Under the pieces are notes generated by a model that was not told the DNA's origin, searched no databases, and worked only from the letters and a program-made list of their open reading frames with translations. Positions 22,628 through 30,454 of a DNA stretch of 33,513 nt are shown in pieces. The position numbers were made by a program, and so were the translations under genes. Source of the stretch: an uncultured archaeon (GTDB lineage Archaea > Nanobdellota > Nanobdellia > Pacearchaeales > GW2011-AR1); the NCBI GenBank assembly GCA_903831045.1, contig CAIKWG010000053.1, positions 1 to 33,513 on the forward strand, in the 5' to 3' direction. Every line of letters begins with the position of its first letter. Within the stretch, counting starts at the first letter, position 1.

Positions 22628-23823
22628 AAGGAGAAAACATTCAATATTCTCTGAGAAATATTCGTCATAGAAAAACTAGAAGCTTTCTAACAATTTTTTC
22701 TATATTAATTGGAATTGCAACAATTTTTATTTTTGTAAGTTTTGGGTATGGTCTTTACAATTATATTGGCCAATTATCTTCAAGTTCTTCTGCAAATAAG
22801 CTGATTATTCAATCCAAGGGAGGATTTGGGGGATTGGATGAGAGTTTTAAACTAGACGAAAATGATTTAAAAGTTGTTAACAGAGCCGGAGGGGTGACAG
22901 ATGCAACTGGAATTTATGTTAAATCTGCAGAAGTCTCCGTTGGAAATGAAAGAATTTATGCAAGTCTTCTAGCCTTTGATCCAAAAAAACCTCTTATGAT
23001 TGAAGTTTCTAATATAGAAATAGAATCAGGTAGAGTTCTATCTTCGGGAGATTTGGGAAAGGTAGTTTTGGGGTATAATTATCAGATTCCAAAGAAGATT
23101 TTTGAGAAGGGAGTAAAATTAAATGATAATATTGATATACAAGGAAAAAAATTAAGAGTAATTGGTTTTTACAATTCAGTGGGAAATCCATCCGATGATT
23201 CTCAAATTTATATTGTAAATGATTATGTTGATACATTATATCCAGGAAATAATTCCTATAGCTGGATTATTGCTGAAACTGAAATAAAAAATGTTGCTCA
23301 AACAAAAGAGAATATTGAAAAAGCACTTAGAAAATATAGAAATCAAGACATAGGAAAAGAAGATTTTTATGTTCAAAGCTTTGAAGATATGATTAAATCC
23401 TATTCCAGTGCGTTGGATATTGTTGTTGCGTTTGTTATCTTGATTGCCTTAATATCCGTATTTGTATCCGCAATAAATACTGCAAATACAATGATTACTT
23501 CTGTTATTGAAAGGTATAAAGAAATTGGTATTTTGAAAGCCATTGGTGCAAGAAATTCCGAAATACTAAAGATATTCCTATTTGAATCTGCTTTCCTTGG
23601 ATTTATCGCAGGTTGTGCAGGGGTTTTAGTAGGATTTATTGGAACGTACATTGGAGGAGCAATCCTATTGAATGTAGGTTTTGGCTTCCTACAACCTTAC
23701 TATAGCTTCTGGTTATTCTTGGGTTGCATTGTCTTCGCAACACTTACAGGAGCAATCTCAGGAGTTTTACCAGCAATTAGAGCATCTAAGATTAATCCAG
23801 TTGAAGCCTTGAGATATGAATAA
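22624..23823 (+). CDS. FtsX/MacB-type ABC permease 2
   Basis: This 399-residue permease is paralogous to permease 1, with the same layout: N-terminal helix, external domain, three helices. It has ERYKEIGILKAIGARNSEI at the cytoplasmic loop and ends PAIRASKINPVEALRYE. The external domain is rather diverged from that of permease 1, as expected of two halves with different roles. It overlaps the GNAT gene by ATGA and is the last gene of the operon. Confidence 0.92.
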   Translation: MKGENIQYSLRNIRHRKTRSFLTIFSILIGIATIFIFVSFGYGLYNYIGQLSSSSSANKLIIQSKGGFGGLDESFKLDENDLKVVNRAGGVTDATGIYVKSAEVSVGNERIYASLLAFDPKKPLMIEVSNIEIESGRVLSSGDLGKVVLGYNYQIPKKIFEKGVKLNDNIDIQGKKLRVIGFYNSVGNPSDDSQIYIVNDYVDTLYPGNNSYSWIIAETEIKNVAQTKENIEKALRKYRNQDIGKEDFYVQSFEDMIKSYSSALDIVVAFVILIALISVFVSAINTANTMITSVIERYKEIGILKAIGARNSEILKIFLFESAFLGFIAGCAGVLVGFIGTYIGGAILLNVGFGFLQPYYSFWLFLGCIVFATLTGAISGVLPAIRASKINPVEALRYE

Positions 23824-23826
23824 TTT

Positions 23827-24108
23827 TTAATTAGGCATTAAATAATTTGCTCCGTTAAAATATACATAATAAGATTCATCCAAAATTTTTTTTTCAATTA
23901 AATCATTTATCTGAATGCATGATTCTTTTTGACAATTGTATCCAACAGTCAAATCAATTCCATTTCCATTAGGCATAGCCGAGATAGAATGTACATCATT
24001 TAGGCTCATTAATCTAGGAAATATAGAATTCCAGATTTTCGTTGAAATAGTTTTATCTCCTATAGGGATAATTTCATAGCTTAATTCAACAAGTCTAGAG
24101 TTTTTCAT
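23827..24108 (-). CDS. Hypothetical protein, 93 residues
   Basis: A small soluble protein, unrecognised, with two cysteines in VGYNCQKESCIQ. It is convergent with the ABC operon, three bases from its stop. A mixed alpha/beta pattern is suggested but no motif stands out. Confidence 0.55.
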   Translation of the reverse strand: MKNSRLVELSYEIIPIGDKTISTKIWNSIFPRLMSLNDVHSISAMPNGNGIDLTVGYNCQKESCIQINDLIEKKILDESYYVYFNGANYLMPN

Positions 24109-24138
24109 ACTTTTATTTAAAATATCAAGAATTTAAAA

Positions 24139-25005
24139 TTATCTATGCATTGCATGTTTCTTAGCTTTTTTCTTCTTTATTCTAGTGTAAACAATAAAAG
24201 CAATAATAAGAACAATAATAATTGGAATGATATAACTTCCAATTCCACCTTTCTTTTGATCTTGAACTCTTCCTTCGAAGTATGCTGGATCAAAAGAAAC
24301 TGTTTTTTCTACTGTTCTTCTAGTATTAATTGAATCAGTATAGGTTATCTTTACATTAATTTCGCCTTTTGTTGGTGTTGCTTCAAAATCAGCAGTTGTA
24401 TATTCCTGTGAATCTAAATCCCCAACAATGTTAATATTTGAATTTTTAACATCAATACTTGACTGTTTAGGTATTTCTAAAGTTAATGCTTTAATATCTG
24501 ATTTTCCAATGTTCAAAACCTCTAGAGTCAAAATCTTTGTAACAGAGGAATAATCTTTAATATGAATTTCAAAATCTGCTCTTGTATCTTCCACTTCTAA
24601 ATTAAATTGCTTTGTTTCGTAATCCAATCCGTTTCCATACTTAAATTGGACTTCAATTGGATTAGCTCCATCAAGAGCATTTTCATCTATTCTTACCTTG
24701 TAAGGAGCAATTAAAAAGGAGCCAAAATCTTTAGTATAAGTACCAGCGTTCACGGTTACTGTTGAATCTAAAGTTGGGTCAAAGATTAAAGGATATTGCT
24801 CTTTTAATGCAAATTCTATTATTCCGCACTCTGGATTTGCAACACCATCAACCTGAAAGACTACTTTGACATAATCTCCAGGAATTGCAGGATAGGGATC
24901 CTGATTGATTAAAGTAGGTATAAGTTTGCATGCTTCTGCAGATACTCCAACAAGGCTAAATAGAAATATCCCAAAAAATACTGTCAATAACATCCCTTTT
25001 TTCAT
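24139..25005 (-). CDS. Secreted, C-terminally anchored beta-domain protein
   Basis: The product has 288 residues. It has a signal peptide (about 1-23, ending VGVSA-EAC), two beta-sandwich-like domains (about 25-130 and 135-240; CARDB/S-layer-type with repeated verb-like beta strands), then a membrane helix (about 254-274) and a basic tail (KKKKAKKHAMHR). The layout is typical of archaeal type I surface proteins. The paired Cys26 and Cys60 may form a disulfide. A TATA-like TTTAAAAAGC lies ~28 bases upstream. Substrate or partner unknown. Confidence 0.78.
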   Translation of the reverse strand: MKKGMLLTVFFGIFLFSLVGVSAEACKLIPTLINQDPYPAIPGDYVKVVFQVDGVANPECGIIEFALKEQYPLIFDPTLDSTVTVNAGTYTKDFGSFLIAPYKVRIDENALDGANPIEVQFKYGNGLDYETKQFNLEVEDTRADFEIHIKDYSSVTKILTLEVLNIGKSDIKALTLEIPKQSSIDVKNSNINIVGDLDSQEYTTADFEATPTKGEINVKITYTDSINTRRTVEKTVSFDPAYFEGRVQDQKKGGIGSYIIPIIIVLIIAFIVYTRIKKKKAKKHAMHR

Positions 25006-25109
25006 ATTATCAAAATGTATTTTTGCTTTTTAAATGTTAGGATTTAATGAAATTGATAATTATTTTGTATTACACAAATTTATATAAATAATAATAGTAT
25101 ACTTCTAAC

Positions 25110-25373
25110 ATGCCTAAGGATAAACCTCAAGAAGTAAAGAGCATAGAATCTATTCTAGTGGTGCATTGTCCAATTTTGAATGTAATAAATAATCTTGCGG
25201 GATTGGATGTAGTCTTAAAACTTGTAGATGGGGAGCCATTTCAAATAATGTGTTCAGAATATCGCAAGATAAAAATGGATAAAGATATTGACGAATCATT
25301 TGACAATTATTTCTGCAGATTAAAAGATGAAAAGAATAATTCCTGTCTTTATTGCAACTGGAAAAAACTTTAA
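25110..25373 (+). CDS. Small Cys-containing protein, paralogue 1
   Basis: This 87-residue protein has a core pattern of HCPILN, a valine/leucine strand, then IMCSEYRK, and a C-terminal NSCLYCNWK. The next gene carries the same pattern, so the two are tandem paralogues. The four conserved cysteines look like a metal or Fe-S site. The start at 25110 is ~26 bases after a TTTATATAAAT box. Confidence 0.65.
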   Translation: MPKDKPQEVKSIESILVVHCPILNVINNLAGLDVVLKLVDGEPFQIMCSEYRKIKMDKDIDESFDNYFCRLKDEKNNSCLYCNWKKL

Positions 25374-25374
25374 T

Positions 25375-25605
25375 ATGAAAAAATCTAAATTAAAAGTTGA
25401 AATAATAAAATTTTCTTGTCCGATTTTAAATAGGGAAGCTATCTCAAACCTAGAAATTGCAGTTAAATTCTTAGATAATAGTCCTGTTAGCGTTATGTGC
25501 TCAGAATATCTTGATTGTACCAACGAATGTAAATGTATTGAAGGAGAGAAATGTATTTACAGCCAATGGAAACAATTTGATAGATCTTATCTATACAAAA
25601 AATAA
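25375..25605 (+). CDS. Small Cys-containing protein, paralogue 2
   Basis: The product has 76 residues starting at ATG 25375, one base after the previous stop. It repeats the pattern of the upstream protein: SCPILN, then VMCSEYLD, then CTNECKCIEGEKCIYSQWK with extra cysteines. The conserved cysteines in both copies argue for a bound metal. The unrelated upstream in-frame ATG at 25327 falls inside the first gene. Confidence 0.62.
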   Translation: MKKSKLKVEIIKFSCPILNREAISNLEIAVKFLDNSPVSVMCSEYLDCTNECKCIEGEKCIYSQWKQFDRSYLYKK

Positions 25606-25606
25606 T

Positions 25607-25819
25607 TTAACCAAAATAATCATTTGGGAAACTAGGCATTTGTTCAGAATATTTTGATTTTGTGCCTTCAGAATAATCTTCGCTTGAATTTGTTTGTTTT
25701 ACAGAATAGCCTGTTTGTGATTCTAAAGATTTCTTAGCAGGCTGGGGATTAAGAGACCAGCTATGATGATATCCTTCCTGTACTTTTCTTGGGTCATAAT
25801 CTCTTAGTGTCATGTTCAT
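25607..25819 (-). CDS. Small hydrophilic hypothetical protein
   Basis: This 70-residue protein is Ser/Tyr/Pro/Asp-rich with little predicted structure (it may be disordered). It is convergent with the paralogue pair, ending one base away. No family recognised. Confidence 0.5.
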   Translation of the reverse strand: MNMTLRDYDPRKVQEGYHHSWSLNPQPAKKSLESQTGYSVKQTNSSEDYSEGTKSKYSEQMPSFPNDYFG

Positions 25820-25908
25820 TTTATAGAGTAGTCATTTAAAAGGCTTTTGGTGACGATAAATAAGGTAAAATCCCAAAGTTTTATAAGTCCTAAAAGTTCA
25901 AGAAAAAC

Positions 25909-26280
25909 ATGGTAAAAGCAAAGAACCTAACTAAATTCGCATTAATTTCAACATTAGCTTTAGCTTCATGTAAAACTCCCTCCTATGACGGATTTGTAGA
26001 CATAGATGACAAAAAAATAAACTGTTCTTCTTCTGATTCAACCGAATATGTCGAACTTTTTGATAAACTAACTAAAGTGAAGGTTCAATATTTTTTTAGC
26101 AAAGAAGGAGAACGAATGGATTCAATAATTTATAGTCAAGGAAAGTATAAGACTAAACTGGACAATAAAAATTTTCCAGAAATTTTAAAAGAAAGAATAG
26201 CTGAGTTTAAGGATTATCAAATAAAATTTTCTATTAGTAAAAGTCTAGATTCTCTTTTTCCAGAGAACAAGGAAGAATAA
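25909..26280 (+). CDS. Putative lipoprotein
   Basis: The product has 123 residues. An N-terminal signal with a lipobox-like LALASC (Cys21) follows a short basic start; the mature part is hydrophilic. The gene begins ~27 bases after a TTTTATAAG box. It ends one base before the receiver-domain gene, and the pair may form an operon. A similar small lipoprotein lies at 33082-33450. Function unknown. Confidence 0.68.
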   Translation: MVKAKNLTKFALISTLALASCKTPSYDGFVDIDDKKINCSSSDSTEYVELFDKLTKVKVQYFFSKEGERMDSIIYSQGKYKTKLDNKNFPEILKERIAEFKDYQIKFSISKSLDSLFPENKEE

Positions 26281-26281
26281 A

Positions 26282-26653
26282 ATGAAAAAAGTTCTAATTG
26301 TTGATGACTATGCTCCTTTTGTAGAAACCTTGGGCAGTTGCATTAAAGATTGGGGCTATGAACCGATTAAAATGAGTGATGCAGAGCAAGCCATTGATAG
26401 AATAAATAAGGGTTTAGAATATGACGTGGCGATAATAGATACAACAATGCCTCTTAAATTTCATGGAACAATGGGTGGGGCCGTAGTATCTATGGCTTCT
26501 CAAAAGAAAAATCCTCAAGCAAAGGTTATAGGGCATTCTAGTTATCCTTTATTCATGGCAGATGCACAAATTATTCATAAGAAAGATGGAGAGATATTAT
26601 ATGATCAATTAAAAAGAATTCTTAATAATTATCTTGGTCCAGGAGAAGAATAA
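26282..26653 (+). CDS. Stand-alone response-regulator receiver domain
   Basis: This 123-residue CheY-like receiver has the acidic pair Asp8/Asp9 (LIVDDY), a phospho-acceptor Asp in AIIDTTMP (about 53), Ser in GHSSYP and Lys in HKKDGE. There is no output domain. It is related to the receiver at 28432-28827 (shared A-x-x-AID-x-I and GLEYD-x-AI-x-D). No histidine kinase is in the window, so the input is unknown. It follows the lipoprotein gene by one base. Confidence 0.85.
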   Translation: MKKVLIVDDYAPFVETLGSCIKDWGYEPIKMSDAEQAIDRINKGLEYDVAIIDTTMPLKFHGTMGGAVVSMASQKKNPQAKVIGHSSYPLFMADAQIIHKKDGEILYDQLKRILNNYLGPGEE

Positions 26654-26655
26654 AC

Positions 26656-28401
26656 TTACATTCCCCATTCAGGACTAGTTTTTCGTTTGATTTCTGAAAT
26701 TTCTCTAAGTACATTCATCTCAGAACCAGAAAGTAAATCTTTGTTTTTCTTAAACTCTCTAAATTGAGATTCAGAAATATTTGTATAAAGGAATCTTTTA
26801 TCTTTCAGTTCTCTTTCATAGTTAAGATTCGGAATAGAAATAGCAACTTCCATGCCCTCTGTTGCTTCGTGCACTGATTTTTGTTCAGCTTCTATGTGTT
26901 TAACGTCCCCAATCTTTTCTTCATTCTCATTCATCAGATGCAACCCGCTTGTTAATTTTCCTCCAGCAACTTTAACCCCAAATATTGCAGGCTTAGTATT
27001 TCTAAACACATACTGATGCAACAATTCTAATTTGCAGATTGTGGTTAATCCCATTAATCTTTTTTTATCAATTTCTCTTTGCCTTTCAACTCTCCATTCA
27101 ACAAGATTATCAATCAGTTTGTAAACAACTTCTTCCGTAATGATTTTAATTTTTCCTTTAATTAGTTTAACATCTTCGTCAATATCCACATTAAATCCTA
27201 CAATTACTGCATCAAGCTCATTTGTTTCTAAATTTGCTTTTGCAGAAATTAAATCTGTTTTGTTTATTTTACCAATTCCTGCCTTGAGAATCGGGACATT
27301 TGCTTGTCTAAGCAAAACAAGAAGAGCTTCAAGACTTCCAAGGGAGTCGGCTTTTGCAATTATTCCAGTTTTATCTGTTTTAATAGATTCACTTAATTCT
27401 TTTTTGAATGTTGCTCTTAATTCTTCAAGATTGTTTTTGAAAAGAACAAAAGGCATCCCAGGAAGAACCTCTGCCTTTTCAATTAGTTGCATTCTAACCC
27501 CCGTTGAAGCACTAACTCTGTCAGCGTTTTTGAATTTAGCACAAAGAGGTTGAATCTCTTCAAGAATTCTTATTTTAGAAACAATTGGTTCTCCATCAAA
27601 ACTTGCAACTGCAATTTCGTCTTTTTTACTTAACTCTCCATCGTAAAGTATTGCTTCAATGTAATTTGTTGATTTTTCCTTTTTAATTTCAAGCATAACT
27701 CCTTTTGGTTCTTTTCCAAGTTTTAATCTATCTCCTAGGAATTTCTGACTAAGTCCGCAAAGCATCATAATCAATTCTGGAATCCCTTCATGAGTATTAG
27801 CTGAAGTTGGAACGAGAGCAATTCTTTTTGTAAAGTCAGTTATATTGTAGTATAAATCAGAATCAAATCCGTAGGAGTTAAGAGCTCCAATAAGAGTCAT
27901 ATACTTTTCTTCAAACAATTCTTTTACTCTAGGTGGCTGAGCATTAATGTTTGTCTTTAAATCTTCATCAATTTGCTGCCATCCTCCAATTTTATCAATC
28001 TTATTCATTGCAATTATGAATGGAGTTTTGTTCATCTTTAAAATTTGAATAACTTCTGCTGTCTGGGGTTTTATTCCTTCATTAATATCAATGACAAGAA
28101 CAGCAAGATCTGCTAGAGAACCTCCACGTTTTCGCAAGTTTGTAAATGCTGCATGACCGGGAGTATCAATAAGTAGAAATCCAGGAATGTCTAATCTAAT
28201 GCCCTGCTTTTCAATTAGAGGACAGGCTGCTTTCAACTGATCCATTGGATAGAGAGTAAAGGATATCTTTTGAGTAATTCCTCCTGCTTCTCCTTCAGTA
28301 ACACAGGTGCTTCTAAGACAATCAAGAATCGATGTTTTTCCATGATCTACATGCCCGCAAACAGTCACAATTGGCTGCCTTATTTTTTGTTCGGTTTCCA
28401 T
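26656..28401 (-). CDS. infB: Translation initiation factor aIF5B (IF-2 homologue)
   Basis: The 581-residue GTPase promotes subunit joining at initiation. Motifs: GHVDHGKTS (16-24), switch DTPGH (79-83), NKID (133-136), plus beta-barrel domains and the long C-terminal part typical of archaeal aIF5B. No intein is visible. It has its own TATA-like CTTAAAAAC box ~25 bases upstream. It lies between two orphan receiver-domain genes. Confidence 0.95.
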   Translation of the reverse strand: METEQKIRQPIVTVCGHVDHGKTSILDCLRSTCVTEGEAGGITQKISFTLYPMDQLKAACPLIEKQGIRLDIPGFLLIDTPGHAAFTNLRKRGGSLADLAVLVIDINEGIKPQTAEVIQILKMNKTPFIIAMNKIDKIGGWQQIDEDLKTNINAQPPRVKELFEEKYMTLIGALNSYGFDSDLYYNITDFTKRIALVPTSANTHEGIPELIMMLCGLSQKFLGDRLKLGKEPKGVMLEIKKEKSTNYIEAILYDGELSKKDEIAVASFDGEPIVSKIRILEEIQPLCAKFKNADRVSASTGVRMQLIEKAEVLPGMPFVLFKNNLEELRATFKKELSESIKTDKTGIIAKADSLGSLEALLVLLRQANVPILKAGIGKINKTDLISAKANLETNELDAVIVGFNVDIDEDVKLIKGKIKIITEEVVYKLIDNLVEWRVERQREIDKKRLMGLTTICKLELLHQYVFRNTKPAIFGVKVAGGKLTSGLHLMNENEEKIGDVKHIEAEQKSVHEATEGMEVAISIPNLNYERELKDKRFLYTNISESQFREFKKNKDLLSGSEMNVLREISEIKRKTSPEWGM

Positions 28402-28431
28402 GTAAAACAGAGAATTATATTGTTTTTAAGA

Positions 28432-28827
28432 TTATTCTTCAGGGTTTTCTAAATATCTTTGAATACATCTACCAAGATTATTCTCATAACTAAAAAAGGA
28501 TAAAGAAGCATCAATATCTTCTTTAGAATCAGGGACCCAAGCAGAAATCATAATTACTTTTGTTTTAGGATGTTTTTTCTTTGAAATTTTTGCAATCAGC
28601 TCACCACCATGAGCTCCAACATTTTGAGCATACATGTGAGAATCTAAAATAGCCAAATCATATTCTAAACCTCGAGTTATATTATCAATTGCTCTATCTG
28701 CATTATCAAACTTAATTAGTTGATATTTTTCTGGAAACATTTCTTCAATGTACTCTTGAAAGCAAGATAATTTTATTTCATCATCATTTACAAGCAAAAT
28801 TTTCTTTTTCCTATATTCTTCTGTCAT
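28432..28827 (-). CDS. Stand-alone response-regulator receiver domain (paralogue)
   Basis: The product has 131 residues. CheY-like, with acidic residues in LLVNDDE, acceptor Asp in AILDSHMY, and Ser in MISAW. The conserved Lys near the end is not obvious (SFFSYENN in its place), so phospho-switching may differ. It shares a run of similarity with the receiver at 26282. Its promoter shares a palindromic TATA element with the divergent gene at 28878. Confidence 0.8.
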   Translation of the reverse strand: MTEEYRKKKILLVNDDEIKLSCFQEYIEEMFPEKYQLIKFDNADRAIDNITRGLEYDLAILDSHMYAQNVGAHGGELIAKISKKKHPKTKVIMISAWVPDSKEDIDASLSFFSYENNLGRCIQRYLENPEE

Positions 28828-28847
28828 ATTTTTTCAACAATCTAAGT

Positions 28848-28858
28848 GTTTTTAAACC
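28848..28858. promoter_or_regulatory. Shared bidirectional TATA element
   Basis: GTTTTTAAACC contains TTTAAA centred at ~28853. The divergent leaderless genes start 26 bases to the left (28827, minus) and 25 bases to the right (28878, plus), the spacing used at other promoters in the window. No second TATA box fits either gene. Confidence 0.55.
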
Positions 28859-28877
28859 TTCAGATTATAAAATTTCT

Positions 28878-29147
28878 ATGGCACCAGGTTTTCCATATCC
28901 AGAAAAAATAAACATTTTATTAGAGAAACAAGGAAATACTAATAATTACAATTATATGGAATCAAATTTTAATCCTTCAAGTCAGGATATTTCAATTCTA
29001 AGTTCAAGAGCCGATGAAGTTGTTCTATTAAACAGAGTTTACAAGAGGACAAGAAATGTTTGTTTTCAAGGTGATGGAAAAACCCTCCTAAGATTAATTT
29101 ATGAATTAGATAAAGACGAGTCTGGCTCTAAAGAACTTTTACGTTAA
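28878..29147 (+). CDS. Hypothetical protein, 89 residues
   Basis: A soluble protein. The first half is Asn/Tyr-rich and perhaps disordered. The second half (VVLLNRVYKRTRNVCFQGDGKTLLRLIYELDKDES) looks like a small alpha/beta unit. Leaderless start 25 bases from the shared TATA element. Unrecognised. Confidence 0.55.
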   Translation: MAPGFPYPEKINILLEKQGNTNNYNYMESNFNPSSQDISILSSRADEVVLLNRVYKRTRNVCFQGDGKTLLRLIYELDKDESGSKELLR

Positions 29148-29158
29148 AAATGCTAGAA

Positions 29159-29383
29159 TTATTTTCTTTTCTTCTTTTTTCCCGACTTAGCAAGCTTCAT
29201 TAATTTTTTAACTTTAGAAGATTTAGGTTTTTTGCTTGGGCCTCTACAACAGTTCGCACATGAATCCTTTTTCTTCTTTGCAACAACCTTTCTCTTTACA
29301 ACTTTCTTTTTGATCACTTTTTTCTTTGCCATTTTATCTTTTTTATGATTAGGACTCGGTGGGAAAGTGCCATAAACATCCAT
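29159..29383 (-). CDS. Lys-rich small basic protein
   Basis: A 74-residue protein, extremely rich in Lys/Val/Arg (for example KKKVIKKKVVKRKVV), with a Cys pair in CANCCRGP (about 42-49). A nucleic-acid-binding or histone-tail-like role is plausible; the Lys-rich N-terminus of the DUF1858-like protein is of similar composition. The ATG at 29383 lies about 33 bases after a TTTAAAG box; a shorter start at 29332 (MAKKKV) is possible. A candidate structured RNA lies immediately upstream on the same strand. Confidence 0.6.
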   Translation of the reverse strand: MDVYGTFPPSPNHKKDKMAKKKVIKKKVVKRKVVAKKKKDSCANCCRGPSKKPKSSKVKKLMKLAKSGKKKKRK

Positions 29384-29418
29384 TGGAAATCAATCTTAAC
29401 CTACCAACATGCTTTAAA

Positions 29419-29551
29419 GGTTATCTTCCCCGCGCCACGTTGCGAAGCTTAAAAGGCACAGGTTTCGTAAGGAGAGTTATAGTCCTTTCTCCTCATTAAT
29501 AGCTGAATGCCAAACAGAGGCTTTCGTGGTCACATCCTTTCCAGGACAACC
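29419..29551 (-). ncRNA. Candidate structured RNA (unassigned)
   Basis: This 133-nt minus-strand element is far more GC-rich than its surroundings (by eye near half, against roughly a third or less around it), the classic sign of an RNA gene in an AT-rich archaeon. Its 5' GGTTGTC (29545-29551) pairs fully with its 3' GATAACC (29419-29425), with one G-U pair; on the plus strand that pair would be an A-C mismatch, which favours the minus strand. Further inner stems: TCCT-GGAA-AGGA with a GNRA-type loop, CCTC/GAGG, GGAG/CTCC. A TATTTATAT box (29576-29584 in plus reading) lies ~29 bases upstream. I could not match it to RNase P RNA, SRP RNA, 5S rRNA or a riboswitch. It could be a leader of the Lys-rich gene downstream. 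Confidence 0.5.
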
Positions 29552-29849
29552 GATGGAATACTATAGTCAGGGTAGTATTTATATCATTCCTTTAAAAAAT
29601 AAACTTTTTATTACAGAAATGTTTACTTTTTAATCAAATCTGGAATTTTATCTTGTTTTTTTATTAAATGCCGTCGTAGAATCTAAAACTCTTAAATGGA
29701 ATAAACTTTATTCTCAATTATTGCATTAATAATCTCTCGTCCAATTGGTTTATTTTGAAAAATAAAATAAAATATTCTGAAAATAAAATTAAAAATAATA
29801 TTAAAAACCTTTAAATATGGATTTTTGTTATTTACTTTAGAGGTTGAAG
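29552..29849. other. Intergenic region, no gene seen
   Basis: AT-rich spacer. It holds a 7-bp inverted repeat AATACTA-N9-TAGTATT (about 29557-29579) overlapping the minus-strand TATA box of the candidate RNA, and on the plus strand a CCTTTAAATATGG TATA-like box at ~29808-29820 for the MFS gene. No open frame worth reporting. Confidence 0.5.
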
Positions 29850-30416
29850 ATGAATAAAGTTTTAAAATATTTAATCCTGTCAGACATTGTTCTTTTTACA
29901 GGATTTGGTTTTATTGCTCCAATTATTTCTATTTTTATCAGTGATAAAATTATTGGAGGAAGTATTTTTACTGCAGGTGTTGCAAGTACAATCTTTTTAA
30001 TTACTCACGCAATTTTACAAATTTGTTTTTCCTATTGGTTTAAACCTAAAGATAGATTGTGGATGTTAATACTAGGGACAGCCCTAATTGCAATTGTTCC
30101 CTTTGGATATCTATTTTCTACAAATATTTGGCACATATTTATCCTAGAATTTATCTATGGTGCAGGAGCAGGATTTGCTTATCCAGCATGGTCAAGCCTA
30201 TTTACAGCAAATCTTGAAAAAGGAAAAAGAGGATTTCAATACGCAATTTATTCTTCGGGAGTTGGAATAGGTTCAGCAATAACCGGTACAGTTGGAGCCT
30301 GGGTTGCAGAGAATGTTGGTTTTCAATGGGTATTTATATTCACAGGAATTTTTGCAGTTGCAGGGTTAATACTTTTATTATTCCTTAACAAGAAAGAAAC
30401 TCTGAAAAAAATCTGA
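29850..30416 (+). CDS. Half-size MFS-type membrane protein
   Basis: This 188-residue protein has six predicted membrane helices, the length of one half of a major facilitator superfamily protein (full-length members have ~12). A GAGGT ribosome binding site precedes the ATG at 29850; TTG 29844 is less likely. The sequence includes an MFS-like GAGAGFAYPAWSSLFTANL region (about 108-126) and ends with a basic KKETLKKI. It either dimerises to form a transporter or is a truncated remnant. The substrate is unknown. Confidence 0.72.
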   Translation: MNKVLKYLILSDIVLFTGFGFIAPIISIFISDKIIGGSIFTAGVASTIFLITHAILQICFSYWFKPKDRLWMLILGTALIAIVPFGYLFSTNIWHIFILEFIYGAGAGFAYPAWSSLFTANLEKGKRGFQYAIYSSGVGIGSAITGTVGAWVAENVGFQWVFIFTGIFAVAGLILLLFLNKKETLKKI

Positions 30417-30454
30417 GTAAATAAATTTATAACTTCTTCTCTCCTGAATATTTA

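Noticed and set aside
29419-29551. RNase P RNA, SRP RNA or 5S rRNA at this locus
   Set aside because: The conserved cores of these RNAs (for example the P4 strand of RNase P, the SRP helix 8 motif, the 5S loop regions) are not visible by eye; only the GC richness and pairing support an RNA.
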